Source: Manis javanica
Taxonomy: Eukaryota; Chordata; Mammalia; Pholidota; Manidae
DNA: 64,000 nt
Direction: 5' to 3'
Assembly (NCBI RefSeq): GCF_040802235.1
Contig: NW_027332181.1
Coordinates: 372,001 to 436,000 of the forward strand
The translations under genes and the position numbers were made by a program. Below are positions 36,890 through 48,464 of the stretch, piece after piece (positions within the stretch are counted from its first letter, which is position 1; the number at the start of each line of letters is the position of its first letter). The notes beneath the pieces were generated by a model. The model was not told the DNA's origin, did not search any database, and was given only the letters and a program-made list of their open reading frames with translations.

Positions 36890-37793
36890 AGTTTAGAATT
36901 GATATGGTTGGAATTAGTGGAAGTATTATTGTGGGTAGAATAATTAGGGGTGGAGCTAATTTTATGTGTTTTGTAGTTTCAAATTGTCACTTTTATGTTG
37001 TTATTAGAAATATTGTTAGTGTTGTGGAGTAAGTCATTGCATATAAAAACAAGTTTAGTAGAGCTATCACTGCTATTATTGGTAATATTACGTTGTTTCT
37101 GCTAAGTTCTTGAATGATCATTCATTTGGCTAATGGTGGAAGGCCTCCAAGTATAGTTAGGATTGTGAGCATAATCCTTTTAATTAGCAGTGTCTTATTT
37201 GATAGGTGAGACAAAGATAAAGTTGTTGTCAGTGAGTTGTATACTAGCATTATGAATATTGATAGGGTCATTATAATATAAATTAGATTTAGAATAGTAA
37301 TAGTTGGATTATATGTTGTTATTCAACCTATGTGGGCAATTGAGGAGTAAGCTATAATTTTTTGTTATTGTGTTTTTAGACCCACTCAGCTTCCAATTAA
37401 AATTGAGAGTGTTGCTGTAGGTATTACCAAGTTTATGTTAACTGTGGGTGAAATTTGACACAGAACTGAGATGGGTGTGATTTTTTGTCGTGTTAATAGT
37501 AGTATGCCCTATGACAGCAGGGTTCCTTCTGCTACTTCTGAAACTCAGAGGTGGAATGGGGCTATTCCCAGTTTTATGGCTATGGCTATGGTAATGATGA
37601 TAGATGCCATGGTATCATACATTTTTGTAATAGCCCATTGTCCAGAGAATATGAGGTTGATAGTGATGGCTAGCATTAGTAATATAGACACGGTGGCGTG
37701 TTCTAGGAAATATTTTGTTGTTGCCTCTATAGCTTGTGGATTAAATTTTTTTCATTAAAATAGGAATCATAGCAAGTGTGTTTATTTTGAGTC
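36889..37793 (-). pseudogene. ND2 pseudogene, 5' truncated
   Basis: ND2 is a membrane subunit of respiratory complex I. The minus strand carries about 900 of the usual roughly 1040 bases. Recognisable blocks include NPQAIEATTKYFLEHATVS at about 37690-37750, FSGQWAIT, and GGLPPLAKW near 37120-37145. The stop codon overlaps the tRNA-Trp start. The first roughly 45 codons are missing, which marks the other NUMT boundary. Confidence 0.93.
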
Positions 37794-38040
37794 CTGGAGG
37801 AGACCTGGAGAGAGCCAGCTGGACTGCAGAGCTGTAGGAGATGCATCAGTAGCAGACAGTGCCTGGGGATGGGAAAGGGGAATGAGAGGATTTAGGAGCC
37901 CAAGGCCCTGGGTTAGGAGTGGATGCCTGGTCTCACCTTTTCCAGGAACGTGGCTGTGGGTGTGGACTCAGCCCATGTGGTTCCCTCTCCTGTACAGCAG
38001 CAGCTGAATGCTGGTGTTGCTGGGCAGGTTTCTCCCTGGG
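37794..38040. other. Right NUMT flank
   Basis: Unrelated nuclear sequence with no recognised element. Confidence 0.4.
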
Positions 38041-38345
38041 TACTAGGTGAAACCGCAACCCGGATCAGAAACAGTTCTTGACTCTGAAAGGGAAAGAATT
38101 TTAGACCAGGTCAAACGTGTACCAGGAAGAAAGGAATTCATTACAGCAAGAGTAGAAGCGAATGTCAGCAGCTGTGCAGGCAGTAGAGAGCAAGGCAGAG
38201 CAGAGGGAGAAAAAGAAAGTTCATCGAATTGCTGCACGGCACAGGGCATATTCCTTGGCAACTCATGAAGCCAGAGTCACCTGGCATCTTGTGTCCACTT
38301 GATCTGCATTGCGTGAGAATTATATCCCTACAATCCCAGAATTTG
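38041..38345. repeat. Possible LTR-like repeat
   Basis: The character of this block ('gaaaggaattcattacagca', 'gagagcaaggcagagcagag') resembles endogenous retroviral LTR text. No terminal TG/CA pair or target duplication was confirmed. Tentative. Confidence 0.3.
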
Positions 38346-38464
38346 GGGGAGCCATGGAGCACTGGATGGAGTGAGATTATGTTCTAAGAACTACTGATTC
38401 CTCACTGGCCTTAAGTAAAACAGGGAGAGAGAAAAGGATTGTAAAACTAGAAAGCTGAATAAAG

Positions 38465-38865
38465 TAGCAGAGTGACAGAGACGTTTACTTGTGGCGGTGG
38501 AGGTCAGAGGGCTTTTGTCTTTATTAGGGTAAAGAGTTCAGAGACAAGTCCAGTTGGCTTGTGCAACAAGAAGGTTTATTTACTGTCAGACAGTACACAC
38601 CCAGACAGGAGTACAGGTGACCTGAGAGAGGAGGCGCAGTTACGGGCCTTTTGGGTAGCTGTGGGCATAAGGCATGCTGCATACAGGTGATTCCTAATTG
38701 CTTTGAAGTTTTGTCTTAAGAGTAGGGTTATTCAGGGGACTGTCTTGATCCAGATCTCAGCATTTTTTATCCCCCTAGGTTCACTTACACTTCGGAGGTC
38801 TATCTCCCGTCCTGGTTACAAGGTTCTTTAATTGATAAGGGGGCTGGAAGAAGCAGAACAGCATG
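38465..38865 (-). repeat. Possible LTR with minus-strand AATAAA
   Basis: The stretch around 'acaagaaggtttatttactg' gives AATAAA on the minus strand at about 38577-38582, in a region composed like an LTR. The boundaries and family are uncertain. Confidence 0.3.
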
Positions 38866-39830
38866 TAGATGAAGTTAAAGTATAAAGTGGTCTTTTTTCA
38901 GGCTGAGTATGTTTTACAGTGGCATGACCCTCGTCCCATTTCTCTGCTCTGTCTCACTGCGAATGCAGAGAGTGGATTGAGAAGGTGTATCAAAAACCTC
39001 TGCACTTCTGTTTGACAGTCAAAACTTCCTAGTAACATCCAGCTAGTTCTCATCTTGGTCACCAAGAGGCAGCAGCGAATGGGTAACGTGGGTGCTGTCA
39101 CTTGGAAGTGGGACCTGCTGCTTAGACATTCTTTGTGCTCCAGTGTATTCAGAGCAGCAGAAAGTCTACTCATACGCAGGAAATTAAAATTCTAGATTTG
39201 GGAAATTTCCCCCCTAACTACACCCTATCGTGCTGTCTTGCCAAGTGCTCAGATAGCCAGGAAACATCTCTGCTGGAAGTGGAGCTTGCCTTGCCCCATT
39301 CGACATGGCAACTGGGAGTCACTGGGCCACCTCCTCTTCCCTGTCAGGTTTTTCCAATCTGAACCCTGAGAGGAGCGGAGCCACTCGCGTTGCAAAGCTG
39401 AGCACACACGGCAGCTGTTCAGCTGCTCTGACACCAGGATTTTGTTCTTTGCAGGCCCCTGTGTGTCAGGTTGGGTGGTGAGGTTGACAGCTGAGGCTGG
39501 GGGACTGGAGAGCTGCTGACAGGAAAACAGACTCCTGAAGCCATTTCTCCCGTCTTTCTGCCCCATGGCTCTGGGGTCCCAGGAGGGCCTCCTCGGCTTT
39601 GGCATATGCTGGAAGCCTTGACTTTATCCTCCTGAAAGGGATTGTCTTTCATGCAGATCAATGTCATGACTAGGAAGAAAATTATGGTGGAAGTGGGAAG
39701 CTTTGTGCCTCCTCTCTGGGAGAGAGAGGTCCCTGCTGGTATTATGGGTATTTGGGGGCACATGTTGTGATATAATGATTGATAAGTAAATATTTGGTAA
39801 TTCAGATGACCAAAATACATTTCCTAGGTA
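38866..39830. other. Unannotated, GC-moderate
   Basis: No named repeat and no supported exon. The frames at 39249-39605 and 39419-39820 (minus) have no recognisable domain. Confidence 0.35.
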
Positions 39831-40163
39831 TTTTTTTTTTGTTATCGTTAATCTACAATTACATGAAGAACATTATGTTTACTAGGCTCCCCCTTCACCA
39901 AGTCCCCCCCACTTCCCCGTTCACAGTCACTGTCCATCAACATAGTAAGATGCTGTAAAATCACTACTTGTCTTCTCTGTGTTGCACAGCCCTCCCCGTG
40001 CCCCCCTACACTATACATGCTAATCGTAATGCCCCCTTTTTTCCCACCCTTATCCCTCCCTTCCCACCTGTCCTCCCCAGTCCTTTTCCCTTTGTTAACT
40101 ATTAGTCCATTCTTGGGTTCTGTGCTTCTACTGCTGTTTTGTTCCTTCAGTTTTCTTTTGTTC

Positions 40164-43100
40164 TTATACTCCACATATGAGTGAAATCATTTGGTACTTG
40201 TCTTTCTCCGCCTGGCTTATTTCACTGAGCATAATGCCCTCTAGCTCCATCCATGTTGTTGCAAATGGTAGGATCTGTTTTTTTCTTATGGCTGCGTAAT
40301 ATTCCATTGTGTATATGTACCACATCTTCTTTATCCATTCATCTCCTGATGGACATTTAGGTTGCTTCCATATTTTGGCTATTGTAAATAGTGCAGCAAT
40401 AAACATAGGAGTGCATCTGTGTTTTTGAAATTGGAGTGCTGCATTCTTAGGGTAAATTCCTAGAAGTGGAATTCCTGGGTCGAATGGTATTTCTATTTTG
40501 AGCATTTTGAGGGACCTCCATACTGCTTTCCACAATGGTTGAACTAATTTACATTCCCACCAGCAGTGTGGGTGGGTTCCCCTTTCTCCACAGCCTCGCC
40601 AACATTCCTTGTTGTTTGTCTTTTGGATGGTAGCCATCCTTACTGGTGTGAGGTGATATCTCATTGTGGTTTTAATTTGCATTTCTCTGATGACAAGCGA
40701 TGTGGAGCATCTTTTCATGTGTCTGTTGTCCATCTGAATTTCTTCTTTAGAGAACTGTCTATTCAGCTCCTCTGCCCATTTTTTAATTGGATTATTTGCT
40801 TGTTTGTTGAGGTGTATGAGCTCTTTATATATTTTGGATGTCCAGCCTTTATCAGATCTATCATTTACGAATATATTCTCCCATACTACAGGATACCTTT
40901 TTGTTCTACTGATGGTGTCCTTTGCTGTACAGAAGCTTCTCAGGTTGATGTAGTCCCATTTGTTCATTTTTGCGTTTGTTTCCCTTACCCGGGGAGATAT
41001 GTTCAAGAAGAGGTCACTCATGTTTATGTCTAAGAGATTTTTGCCTATGTTTTTTTCTAAGAGTTTTATGGTTTCATGACTTACATTCAAGTCTTTGATC
41101 CATTTCGAATTTACTTTTGTGTATGGGGTTAGACAGTGACCAGTTTAATTCTCTTACATGTAGCTGTCCAGTTTTGCCAGCACCATCTGTTGAAGAGACT
41201 GTCATTTCCCCATTGTATGTCCGTGGCCCCTTTATCGAATATTAGTTGACCATATATGTCTGGGTTAATATCTGGATTCTCTAGTCAGTTCCATTGGTCT
41301 GTGGCTCTGTTCTCGTGCCAGTACAAAATTGTCGTGATTACTATGGCTCTGTAATAGAGCTTTGAAGTTGGGGAGTGAGATCCCCCCCTCTTTATCCTTC
41401 TTTCTCAGGATTGCTTTGGCTATTTGGTGTCTTTGGTGTTTCCATATGAATTTTTGAACTATTTGTTCCAGTTCGTTGAAGAATGTCGCTGGTAATTTGA
41501 TAGGGATTGCATCAAATCTGTATATTGCTTTGGGCAGGATGGCCATTTTCACAATATTAATTCTTCCTAGCCAAGAGCATGTGATGAGTTTCCATTTGCT
41601 AGTGTCCCCTTTAATTTCTCTTAAGAGTGTCTTGTAGTTTTCAGGGTATAGGTCTTTCACTTCTTTGGTTAGGTTTATTCCTTGGTATTTTATTCTTTTT
41701 GATGCAATTGTGAATAGAGTTGTTTTCCTGATTTCTCTTTCTATTGGTTCATCGTTAGTGTATAGAAAGCCACAGATTTCTGTGTGTTAAGTTTTGTATC
41801 CTGCAACTTTGCTGTATTCTGATATCAGTTCTAGTAGTTTTGGAGTGGAGTCTTTAGGGTTTTTTATGTACAATGTCATGTCATCTGCAAATAGGGACAG
41901 TTTAACTTCTTTACCAATCTGGATTCCTTGTATTTCTTTGTTTTGTCTGATTGCCGTGGGTAGGACCTCCAGTACTATGTTAAATAACAGTGGGGAGAGT
42001 GGGCATCCCTGTCTTGTTCCCGATCTCAGAGGAAAAGCTTTCAGCTTCTCGCTGTTCAGTATAATGTTGGCTGTGGGTTTATCATATATGGCCTTTTGTA
42101 TGTTGAGGTACTTGCCCTCTATACCCATTTTGCTGAGAGTTTTTATCATGAATGGATGTTGAATTTTGTCAAATGCTTTTTCAGCATCTATGGAGATGAT
42201 CATGTGGTTTTTGTCTTTTCTTTTTGTTGATGTGGTGGATGATGTTGTTGGATTTGTGAATGTTGTACCATCCTTGCATCCCTGGAATGAATCCCACTTG
42301 GTCCTGGTGTATGATCCTTTTGATATATTTTTGAATTCGGTTTGGTAATATTTTAATTGAGTATGTTTGCATCTACATTCATCAGGGATATTGGTCTGTA
42401 ATTTTCTTTTTTGGTGGGGTCTTTGCCTGGTTTTGGTATTAGGGTGATGTTGGCTTCATAGAATGAGTTTGGGAGTATTCCCTCCTCTTCTATTTTTTGG
42501 AACCTTTAAGGAGTATAGGTATTAAGTCTTCTGTATGTCTGATAAAATTCCGAGGTAAATCCGTTCGGCCCGTGTTTGTGTTCTTGGGTAGTTTTTGATT
42601 ACCATTTCAATTTCTTTGCTCGTAATTGGTTTGTTTAACTTCTGTGTTTCTTCCTTGGTCAGTTATGGAAGGTTGTATTTTTCTAGGTAGTTGTCCGTTT
42701 CTTCTAGGTTTTCCAGCTTGGTAGCATATAGGTTTTGATGGTATTCTGTAATAATTCTTAATATTTCTTTGGTGTCTGTCATGATTTTTCCTTTCTTATT
42801 TCTGTTTCTCTTTATGTGTGTTGATTCTCTTTTTCTCTTAATAAGTCTAGCTATATTTTGTTTTTATTCTCTGAGAAGCAGCTCCTGGTTTCATTGATTT
42901 TTTTCTATTGTATTCTTCTCAATTTGGTTTATTTCTTCTCTGATCTTTATTATGTCCCTCCTTCTGCTGACTTTAGGCCTCATTTGTTCTTCTTTTTCCA
43001 GTTTCGATAATTGTGATGTTAGACTATTCATTTGGGTTTGTTCTTCCTTCTTTAAGTGTGTGTGGATCGCTATATACTTTCCTCTTAAAGACTGCTTTCG

Positions 43101-43960
43101 CTGCATCGCACAAGTTGGGCTTTGTGTTGTTGTTGTCAGTTGTTTCCATATATTCCTTGATCTCTATTTTAATTTGTTTGTTGATCCATTGATTATTTAG
43201 GAGGATGTTGTTAAGCCTCCATGTGTTTGTGAGCCTTTTTGCTTTCTTTGTAGAATTTATTTCTAGTTTTATACCTTTGTGGTCTGTAAAGTTGGTTGGT
43301 AGAATTTCAATCTTTTGGAGTTTACTGAGGCTCTTTTTGTGGGCTAGTATGTGGTCTATTCTGGAGAATGTTCCTTGTGCACTTGAGAAGAATGTATATC
43401 CTGTTGCTTTTTGATGTAGAGTTCTATAGATGTGTATTAGGTCCATCTATTGTAGTGTGTTGTTCAGTGCTTCCGTGTTCTTACTTATTTTCTGTCCATT
43501 GGATCTATCCTTTGGGGTGAGTGGTGTGTTGAAGTCTCCTAACATGAATGCATTGCATTCTATTTCCCCCTTTAGTTCTCGTAGTATTTGTTTCAGATAT
43601 GGTGGTGTTCCTGTGTTGGGTGCATATATATTTAGAATGGTTATATCCTCTGGTTGGACTAAACCCTTTATCATTATGTAATGTCCTTCTTTGTCTCGTT
43701 ACTTTCTTTATTTTGAAGTCTATTTTGTCTCATACTAGTACTGCAATGCCTGCTTTCTTCTCTCTGTTGTTTGCCTGAAATATGTTTTTCCATCCCTTGA
43801 CTTTTAGTTTGTGCATGTCTTTGGGTTTGAGGTGAGTTTCTTATAAGCAGCATATAGATTGTTCTTGCTTTTTTATCCATTCAGTGATTCTGTGTGTTTT
43901 GATTGGTGCATTCAGTCCATTTACATTTAGGGTGACTATTGAAAGATATGTACTTATTGC
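40164..43960 (-). pseudogene. L1 ORF2 (endonuclease/reverse transcriptase), frame-disrupted
   Basis: ORF2 encodes the endonuclease and reverse transcriptase that copy L1 RNA at the target site. Broken minus-strand frames follow domain order. Endonuclease blocks include LNIYAPNTGTPPYLKQIL near 43580-43640 and MLGDFNTPL near 43520-43550. Reverse transcriptase blocks include [14 protein letters not shown] near 42260-42310, [17 protein letters not shown] near 42150-42200, [19 protein letters not shown] near 41970-42030, and the FADD catalytic box at 41880-41891. The C-terminal cysteine region [16 protein letters not shown] lies near 40560-40610, and the stop is at about 40164. The longest surviving frame is the 308-codon C-terminal piece at 40164-41090. 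The catalytic motif is intact, but frame breaks prevent a full protein. Confidence 0.93.
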
Positions 43961-44099
43961 CATTGCAGGCTTTAGATTCGTGGTTACCAAAGGTTCAAGG
44001 TTAGCTTCTTTAGTATCTTACTGCCTACCTTCGCTCGCTTATTGAGCTGTTACATACACTGTCTGGTGATTGTTTTCTTCTCTCCCTTCTTATTCCTCC

Positions 44100-45121
44100 T
44101 CCTCCATTCTTTATATGTTGGTTGTTTTATTCTGTGCTGTTTCGTATTTCCTTTAACTGCTTTTAGTGGGTATTTGATTTTATTTTTTGCCTTTAGTTAG
44201 TATTTGGTTGTTCTGCTTTCTTTGCTGTGATTTTATTTTCTCTGGTGACATCTGTTTAGTCTTAGGAGTGCTCCTGTCTAGAATAGTCCCTCTAGAATAC
44301 CCTGTAGAGGTGGTTTGTGGGAGGCAAATTCCCCCAACTTTTGCTTGTCTGGGAATTGTTTAATCCCTCCTTCATATTTAAATGATAATCGTGCTGGATA
44401 CAGTGTCCTTCATTCAAGGCCCTTCTGTTGCATTGCATGAAATATACCATGCCATTCTCTTCTGGCCTGTAAGGTTTCTGTTGAGAAGTGTAATAATAGC
44501 CTGATCGTTTTCCTTTCTTTGTAGGTGACCTTTTTCCTCTCTCTGGCTGCCTTTAAAACTCTATCCTTGTCCTTGATCTTTGCCATTTTAATTATTATGT
44601 GTCTTGGTATTGTCCTGTTTGGGTCATTTCTGTTGGGAGTTCTGTGTGCTTCCGTAGTCTGAGCAACTATTTCCTCCCACAGTTTGTTTAAGTTTTCAGC
44701 AATTATTTCTTCAAAGACACTCTCTATCCCTTTTTCCTCTGTCTTGTTCTTCTGGTACCCCTATAATGCGGATATTGTTCCATTTAGATTCATCTCACAG
44801 TTGTCTTAATATTCTTTTATTTCTGGAGATCCTTTTATCTCTCTCTGCCTCAGCTTCTCTGCGTTCCTGTTCTCTGATTTCTATTCTGTTATCGGGCTCT
44901 TGCATCCCGTCCATTCTGCTTTTAAGTCCTTCTGGAGAGTGTTTTATTTCTGTTGTCTCCCTCTGTACTTGCTCCTTTAGCTCTTTCATATTTCTCTTAA
45001 GATGCATCAGCATGTTTATTGATTTTATTTTGAAGTCTTTTTCAGGGAGATTGATTAGGTTTATCTCTGCAGATCCTCTCTGGACTATTTTGTACTGGAC
45101 TAAATTTTTCTGCCTTTTCAT
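44100..45121 (-). pseudogene. L1 ORF1 (RNA-binding coiled-coil protein), disrupted
   Basis: A minus-strand ATG at 45119-45121 opens a 108-codon frame rich in charged heptads (for example LKRNMKELKEQVQRETTEI), the coiled-coil part of L1 ORF1p, which trimerises and binds L1 RNA. The frame breaks near 44795. The remainder toward 44100 lacks an open frame. The downstream limit is approximate. Confidence 0.75.
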
Positions 45122-46162
45122 GGTGATAGCGGTGCCTCTAGGCAGGTTGCGGATTTGTCAGCTGGGAGAAGAACGTCCTTTCCTGCTTGCTGGATGACTT
45201 GCCCTTCTCCGCTGCCTGTGTCATTTACCCGCACTCCTGGAGTAGCCACCGCATAAATGCCCTATTCCTCTGTCAGCAAGGTCTCTGTCAGCAGTGCAGA
45301 GCCCTGCAGGGAGTGGCAGGTACGCCAGGTGAGCTCCTTGGCGATAGTGGCACCCCTGCCAGGCAGCTGTGTACCAGCAGCGGCCTTTGGGTCTGGCCCT
45401 GCTGGCTGTTCGTTGGGCTGGGATTCTGGTCGGGTGCTGGGAGTGAGGCTGCTCCTGGGATGCTGTGCCACCGCCCCTGGCTCCCGCAGGCTGTTCCTGG
45501 TCCCCTCTGGTGCCACCACTCCCTGCACGCGCTGCTTCTCTCCCACTACTGGTCCGGTGTGTCGGGGTCCGCCCCAGTTGGGGGAACGACTGGCAGGCTT
45601 CTTAGTGCCATGAGGGGCTTCAGTGCTGCACTGCCTCCCCGGGGTTTAGGGTGCCTAAAATTCCCCTGGATTCCCAGCTGCTGGCTAAGTGTGCCGGGAC
45701 GACTTCGTCCAGCTGTGGGGTCCCTGTCTCTTTAAGACTTGCAAAAAGCACTTGCTTTTCTTTTGTCTCAGGGTTGCCGGTTGCGGGGACCTGCTTGCAG
45801 GTTTTGCTTTTCTGTTTCTCTAATATATAGCACCCTGTGCACCATGTGTCTGCGCTCCAGGTACAGATTTCTTGAGCTGTTTGTTTAATATTCCTGGGCT
45901 TTCACTCTCTTCCCGTTCGGACTCCTTTCTTCCCGGCGGGTTGTGGGTTTGGGGGCGTTCGGGTCCTGCAGGCTGCGGCTTGTATCTTACATCCTTTGTG
46001 TGATGGTGAGTTCTCGCAGATGTAGATGTAGCCTGGCTGTTGTACTGTATCCACTGGTGTCTCTTTTAGGAATAGTTGTATTTTTTGTATATTTATAAAT
46101 ATATATGTTTTTGGGAGGAGATTTCCACTGAACTACTCACTCTGCCATCCTGGCTCCTCCCC
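45122..46162 (-). promoter_or_regulatory. L1 5' UTR (internal promoter region)
   Basis: About 1 kb of GC-richer sequence lies between the ORF1 start and the element 5' end, where mammalian L1 elements carry their internal RNA polymerase II promoter. Plus-strand frames at 45187-45735 and 45257-45613 lie antisense within it and are not called as genes. Confidence 0.75.
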
Positions 46163-48460
46163 ATCCCTTCACTTTTAGGCTGTATGTCTTTGGGTTTAAA
46201 GTGAGTCTCTTGTAGGCAGCATATAGATGGGTCTTGTTTTTTTAACCATTCAGTGACTCTGTGTCTTTTGATTGGTGCATTCAGTCCATTTACATTTAGG
46301 GTGATTGTCGATAGTTATGTACTGATTTCCATTGCAGGCTTTAGATTCATGGTTACCAAAGGTTTAAGGTTACCTTCCTTACTGTCTTAGAGTCTAACTT
46401 AACTCACGTAATATGCTATTAGAAACATAATCTAATGGTTCTTTTCTTTTTCTCCTCCTTTTTCTTCCTCCTCTATTTGTTATATATTAAGTGTTCTACT
46501 CTGTACTGTTTGTCTATCCCTTGTTTGACTTTTGGGATAGTTAATTTACTTTTGCATTTGCTTATTAATTAGCTGTTCTACTTTCTTTACTGTGATTTTA
46601 TTACCTCTGATGTTAAACCTTAAGCCTTAGGAACACTTCCATTTATAGCAGTCCATCTAAAATAGACTGTTGAGGTGGTTTGTGGGACGCATATTCTCTC
46701 AACTTTTGCTTATCTGGAAATTGTTTAATCCCTCCTTCAAATTTAAATGATAATCTTACCAGATAAAGTAATCTTGGTTTGAGGCCATTCTCTTTCATTG
46801 CATTAAATACATCATGCCACTACCTTCTGGCCTGTAATGTTTCGGCTGGGAAATCTGATGATAGCCTGTTGGGCTTTCCTTTGTATGTGATCTTTTTTCT
46901 CTCTCTGGCTGTTTTTAATAGTATGTCCTTATCCTTAATCTGTGGCATTTTAATTACTATATGTCTTGGTGTTGTCTTCTTTGGGTCCCTTGGTTGGGAG
47001 ATCTGTCCATCTCCATGGCCTGAGAGACTATCTCCTTCTGCAGATGGGGGAAGTTTTCAGCAACTACCTCTTCAAAGAGACTTTCTATCCATTTTTCTCT
47101 TCTTCTTCTGGTACCCCTATAATGTGAATATTGTTCCGTTTGGGTTGGTCATAAAGTTCTCTCAATATTCTTTCATTCTTAGGTACCCTTTTTTCTGTCT
47201 GTGCCTCATCTTCTTTGTATTCCTCTTCTCTAGTTTCTATTTCATTTATTATCTCCTCCACCATATCCAATCTGCTTTTAATACCCTCCATTGTGCTGTT
47301 GAACAATTGTAACCATGACTGGAATTCATTCCTGAGTTCTTGAATATCTTTCTGTGCCTCCATGAGCATGTTAATGATTTTTGATTTGAACTCCCTTTCA
47401 GGAAGATTCATGAGGTTCATGTCATCTTTCTCAGGAGTTACACTAATTTTACTCTGAACCAGGTTCCTTTGGCATTTCATAGTTGTATATGGCGCCCTCT
47501 AGTGTCCAGAACTTCTACTCTCTGGCGCTTCTCAGCCCCTGAAGCAATGTGGGTTGCAGGGTAGCAGTATTGGTGCCTGGGAGGAGTATAGAGTTGTTTC
47601 CTGCTTCCTGACTGCTATGCCTGTCTCCACTGCCTGAAGTAGTGGGCCAAGCACACAGCTATAAGCCTCTATGCTTTGGTTTGTAGTTGCTGTAGACAGA
47701 TCTTCCCTCTGGCTGGTCTAAGACCAGAGTAGTGTTTGCTGGTTTGTGAGCCAGGTGGTGCTGGCCAGGAGAAAGGCACAGTAGGCTGCGTATAACAGAT
47801 GGGGTCCTTGGAGTTGTGTAGCCGGCCAGGGAGCTGGAGCACCTGGAAATTGTGAAAGCTCCCAACCTGCTGGGCAGAGTGCACCTGGAAAATTTTTTCT
47901 ACCTGTCCTTTCTCCTGAGCAGTAAGCTCTGTGCAATCCTTGCCCCTTTAGTATCCCTGTTGCTAAGCTCTTCTTTGTTAGGAAGTCTCTCAGGGTGCCC
48001 ACCTTTCTTCTGTCCTAGAGTAGCTGCATATGGATCCCTGCTTTCCCACAAGTGGCTGGAATCTCAGTCTCTCCAGGAATTCTGCCTGTCTTAGCTTTCC
48101 AATCCCTCAATCATGAGAGTATCATGAAAGCATTATGAAATGTGGGTCTTTGCTCCCAGAGCAAATCTCCGGAGTTAGGTATTCAGCAGTCCCAGGCCTC
48201 TACTCACTCCCCGCTCCTTTTCTCTTCCTCCCACCCGTCAGCTGGGGTGGGGGAAGGGCTTGGGTCCCGTCGGGCCACAGCTTTGGTATGTTACCTTGTT
48301 CCGTGAGGTCTGCTCTTTTCTCCAGGTATATGCAGTCTGGCGCAGTCCTCTTTCCTATTGCTCTTTCCGGAGTAATCTTATTAATTATATTTTCTTACTA
48401 TATGCGGTTTTAGGAGGTAGCCTGTGTCTCACCTCTCCAGCCACCGTCTTTAATCCCTCT
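46163..48460 (-). mobile_element. Second L1: 5' UTR, ORF1 and start of ORF2, antisense
   Basis: The text at 46163-46400 repeats the ORF2 N-terminal region ('gtatgtctttgggtttaaag', 'cattcagtccatttacattt') found at 43800-43960 in the full-length L1. It is followed by inter-ORF sequence, ORF1, and a 5' UTR ending near 48460. It abuts the 5' end of the first L1 with no spacer, and the remainder of its ORF2 is not found to the left of 39831. Confidence 0.9.
46500..47480 (-). pseudogene. ORF1 of the second L1, disrupted
   Basis: A minus-strand ATG at 47478-47480 opens 131 codons. A heptad-rich segment is followed by NNIHIIGVPEEEE, the start of the RNA-recognition domain of ORF1p. The frame stops at 47085. 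The start (MKCQRNLVQSK) parallels the ORF1 start of the first element (MKRQKNLVQYK), but the proteins differ clearly, so two subfamilies are represented. Confidence 0.8.
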
Positions 48461-48464
48461 GTCT

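Larger units (their letters stand above)
39831..46162 (-). mobile_element. Full-length L1 retrotransposon, antisense
   Basis: A poly(T) at 39831-39840 (the poly(A) tail on the minus strand) opens a 6.3-kb element: 3' UTR to about 40163, ORF2 to about 43960, ORF1 to about 45121, and a GC-richer 5' UTR to 46162. The 5' end reads GGGGAGGAGCCAGGATGGC on the minus strand, the usual start of mammalian L1 elements. It is the most intact L1 in the window. Both ORFs are interrupted, so autonomous mobility is not expected. No matching target duplication was found because the right flank is another L1 fragment. Confidence 0.95.

Noticed and set aside
40566..41033. 155-codon plus-strand frame inside L1
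   Set aside because: It is the antisense shadow of the ORF2 C-terminal region on the minus strand.
45187..45735. 182-codon plus-strand frame in the L1 5' UTR
   Set aside because: It lies antisense within a known non-coding part of L1, in GC-rich sequence. There is no evidence it is a gene.
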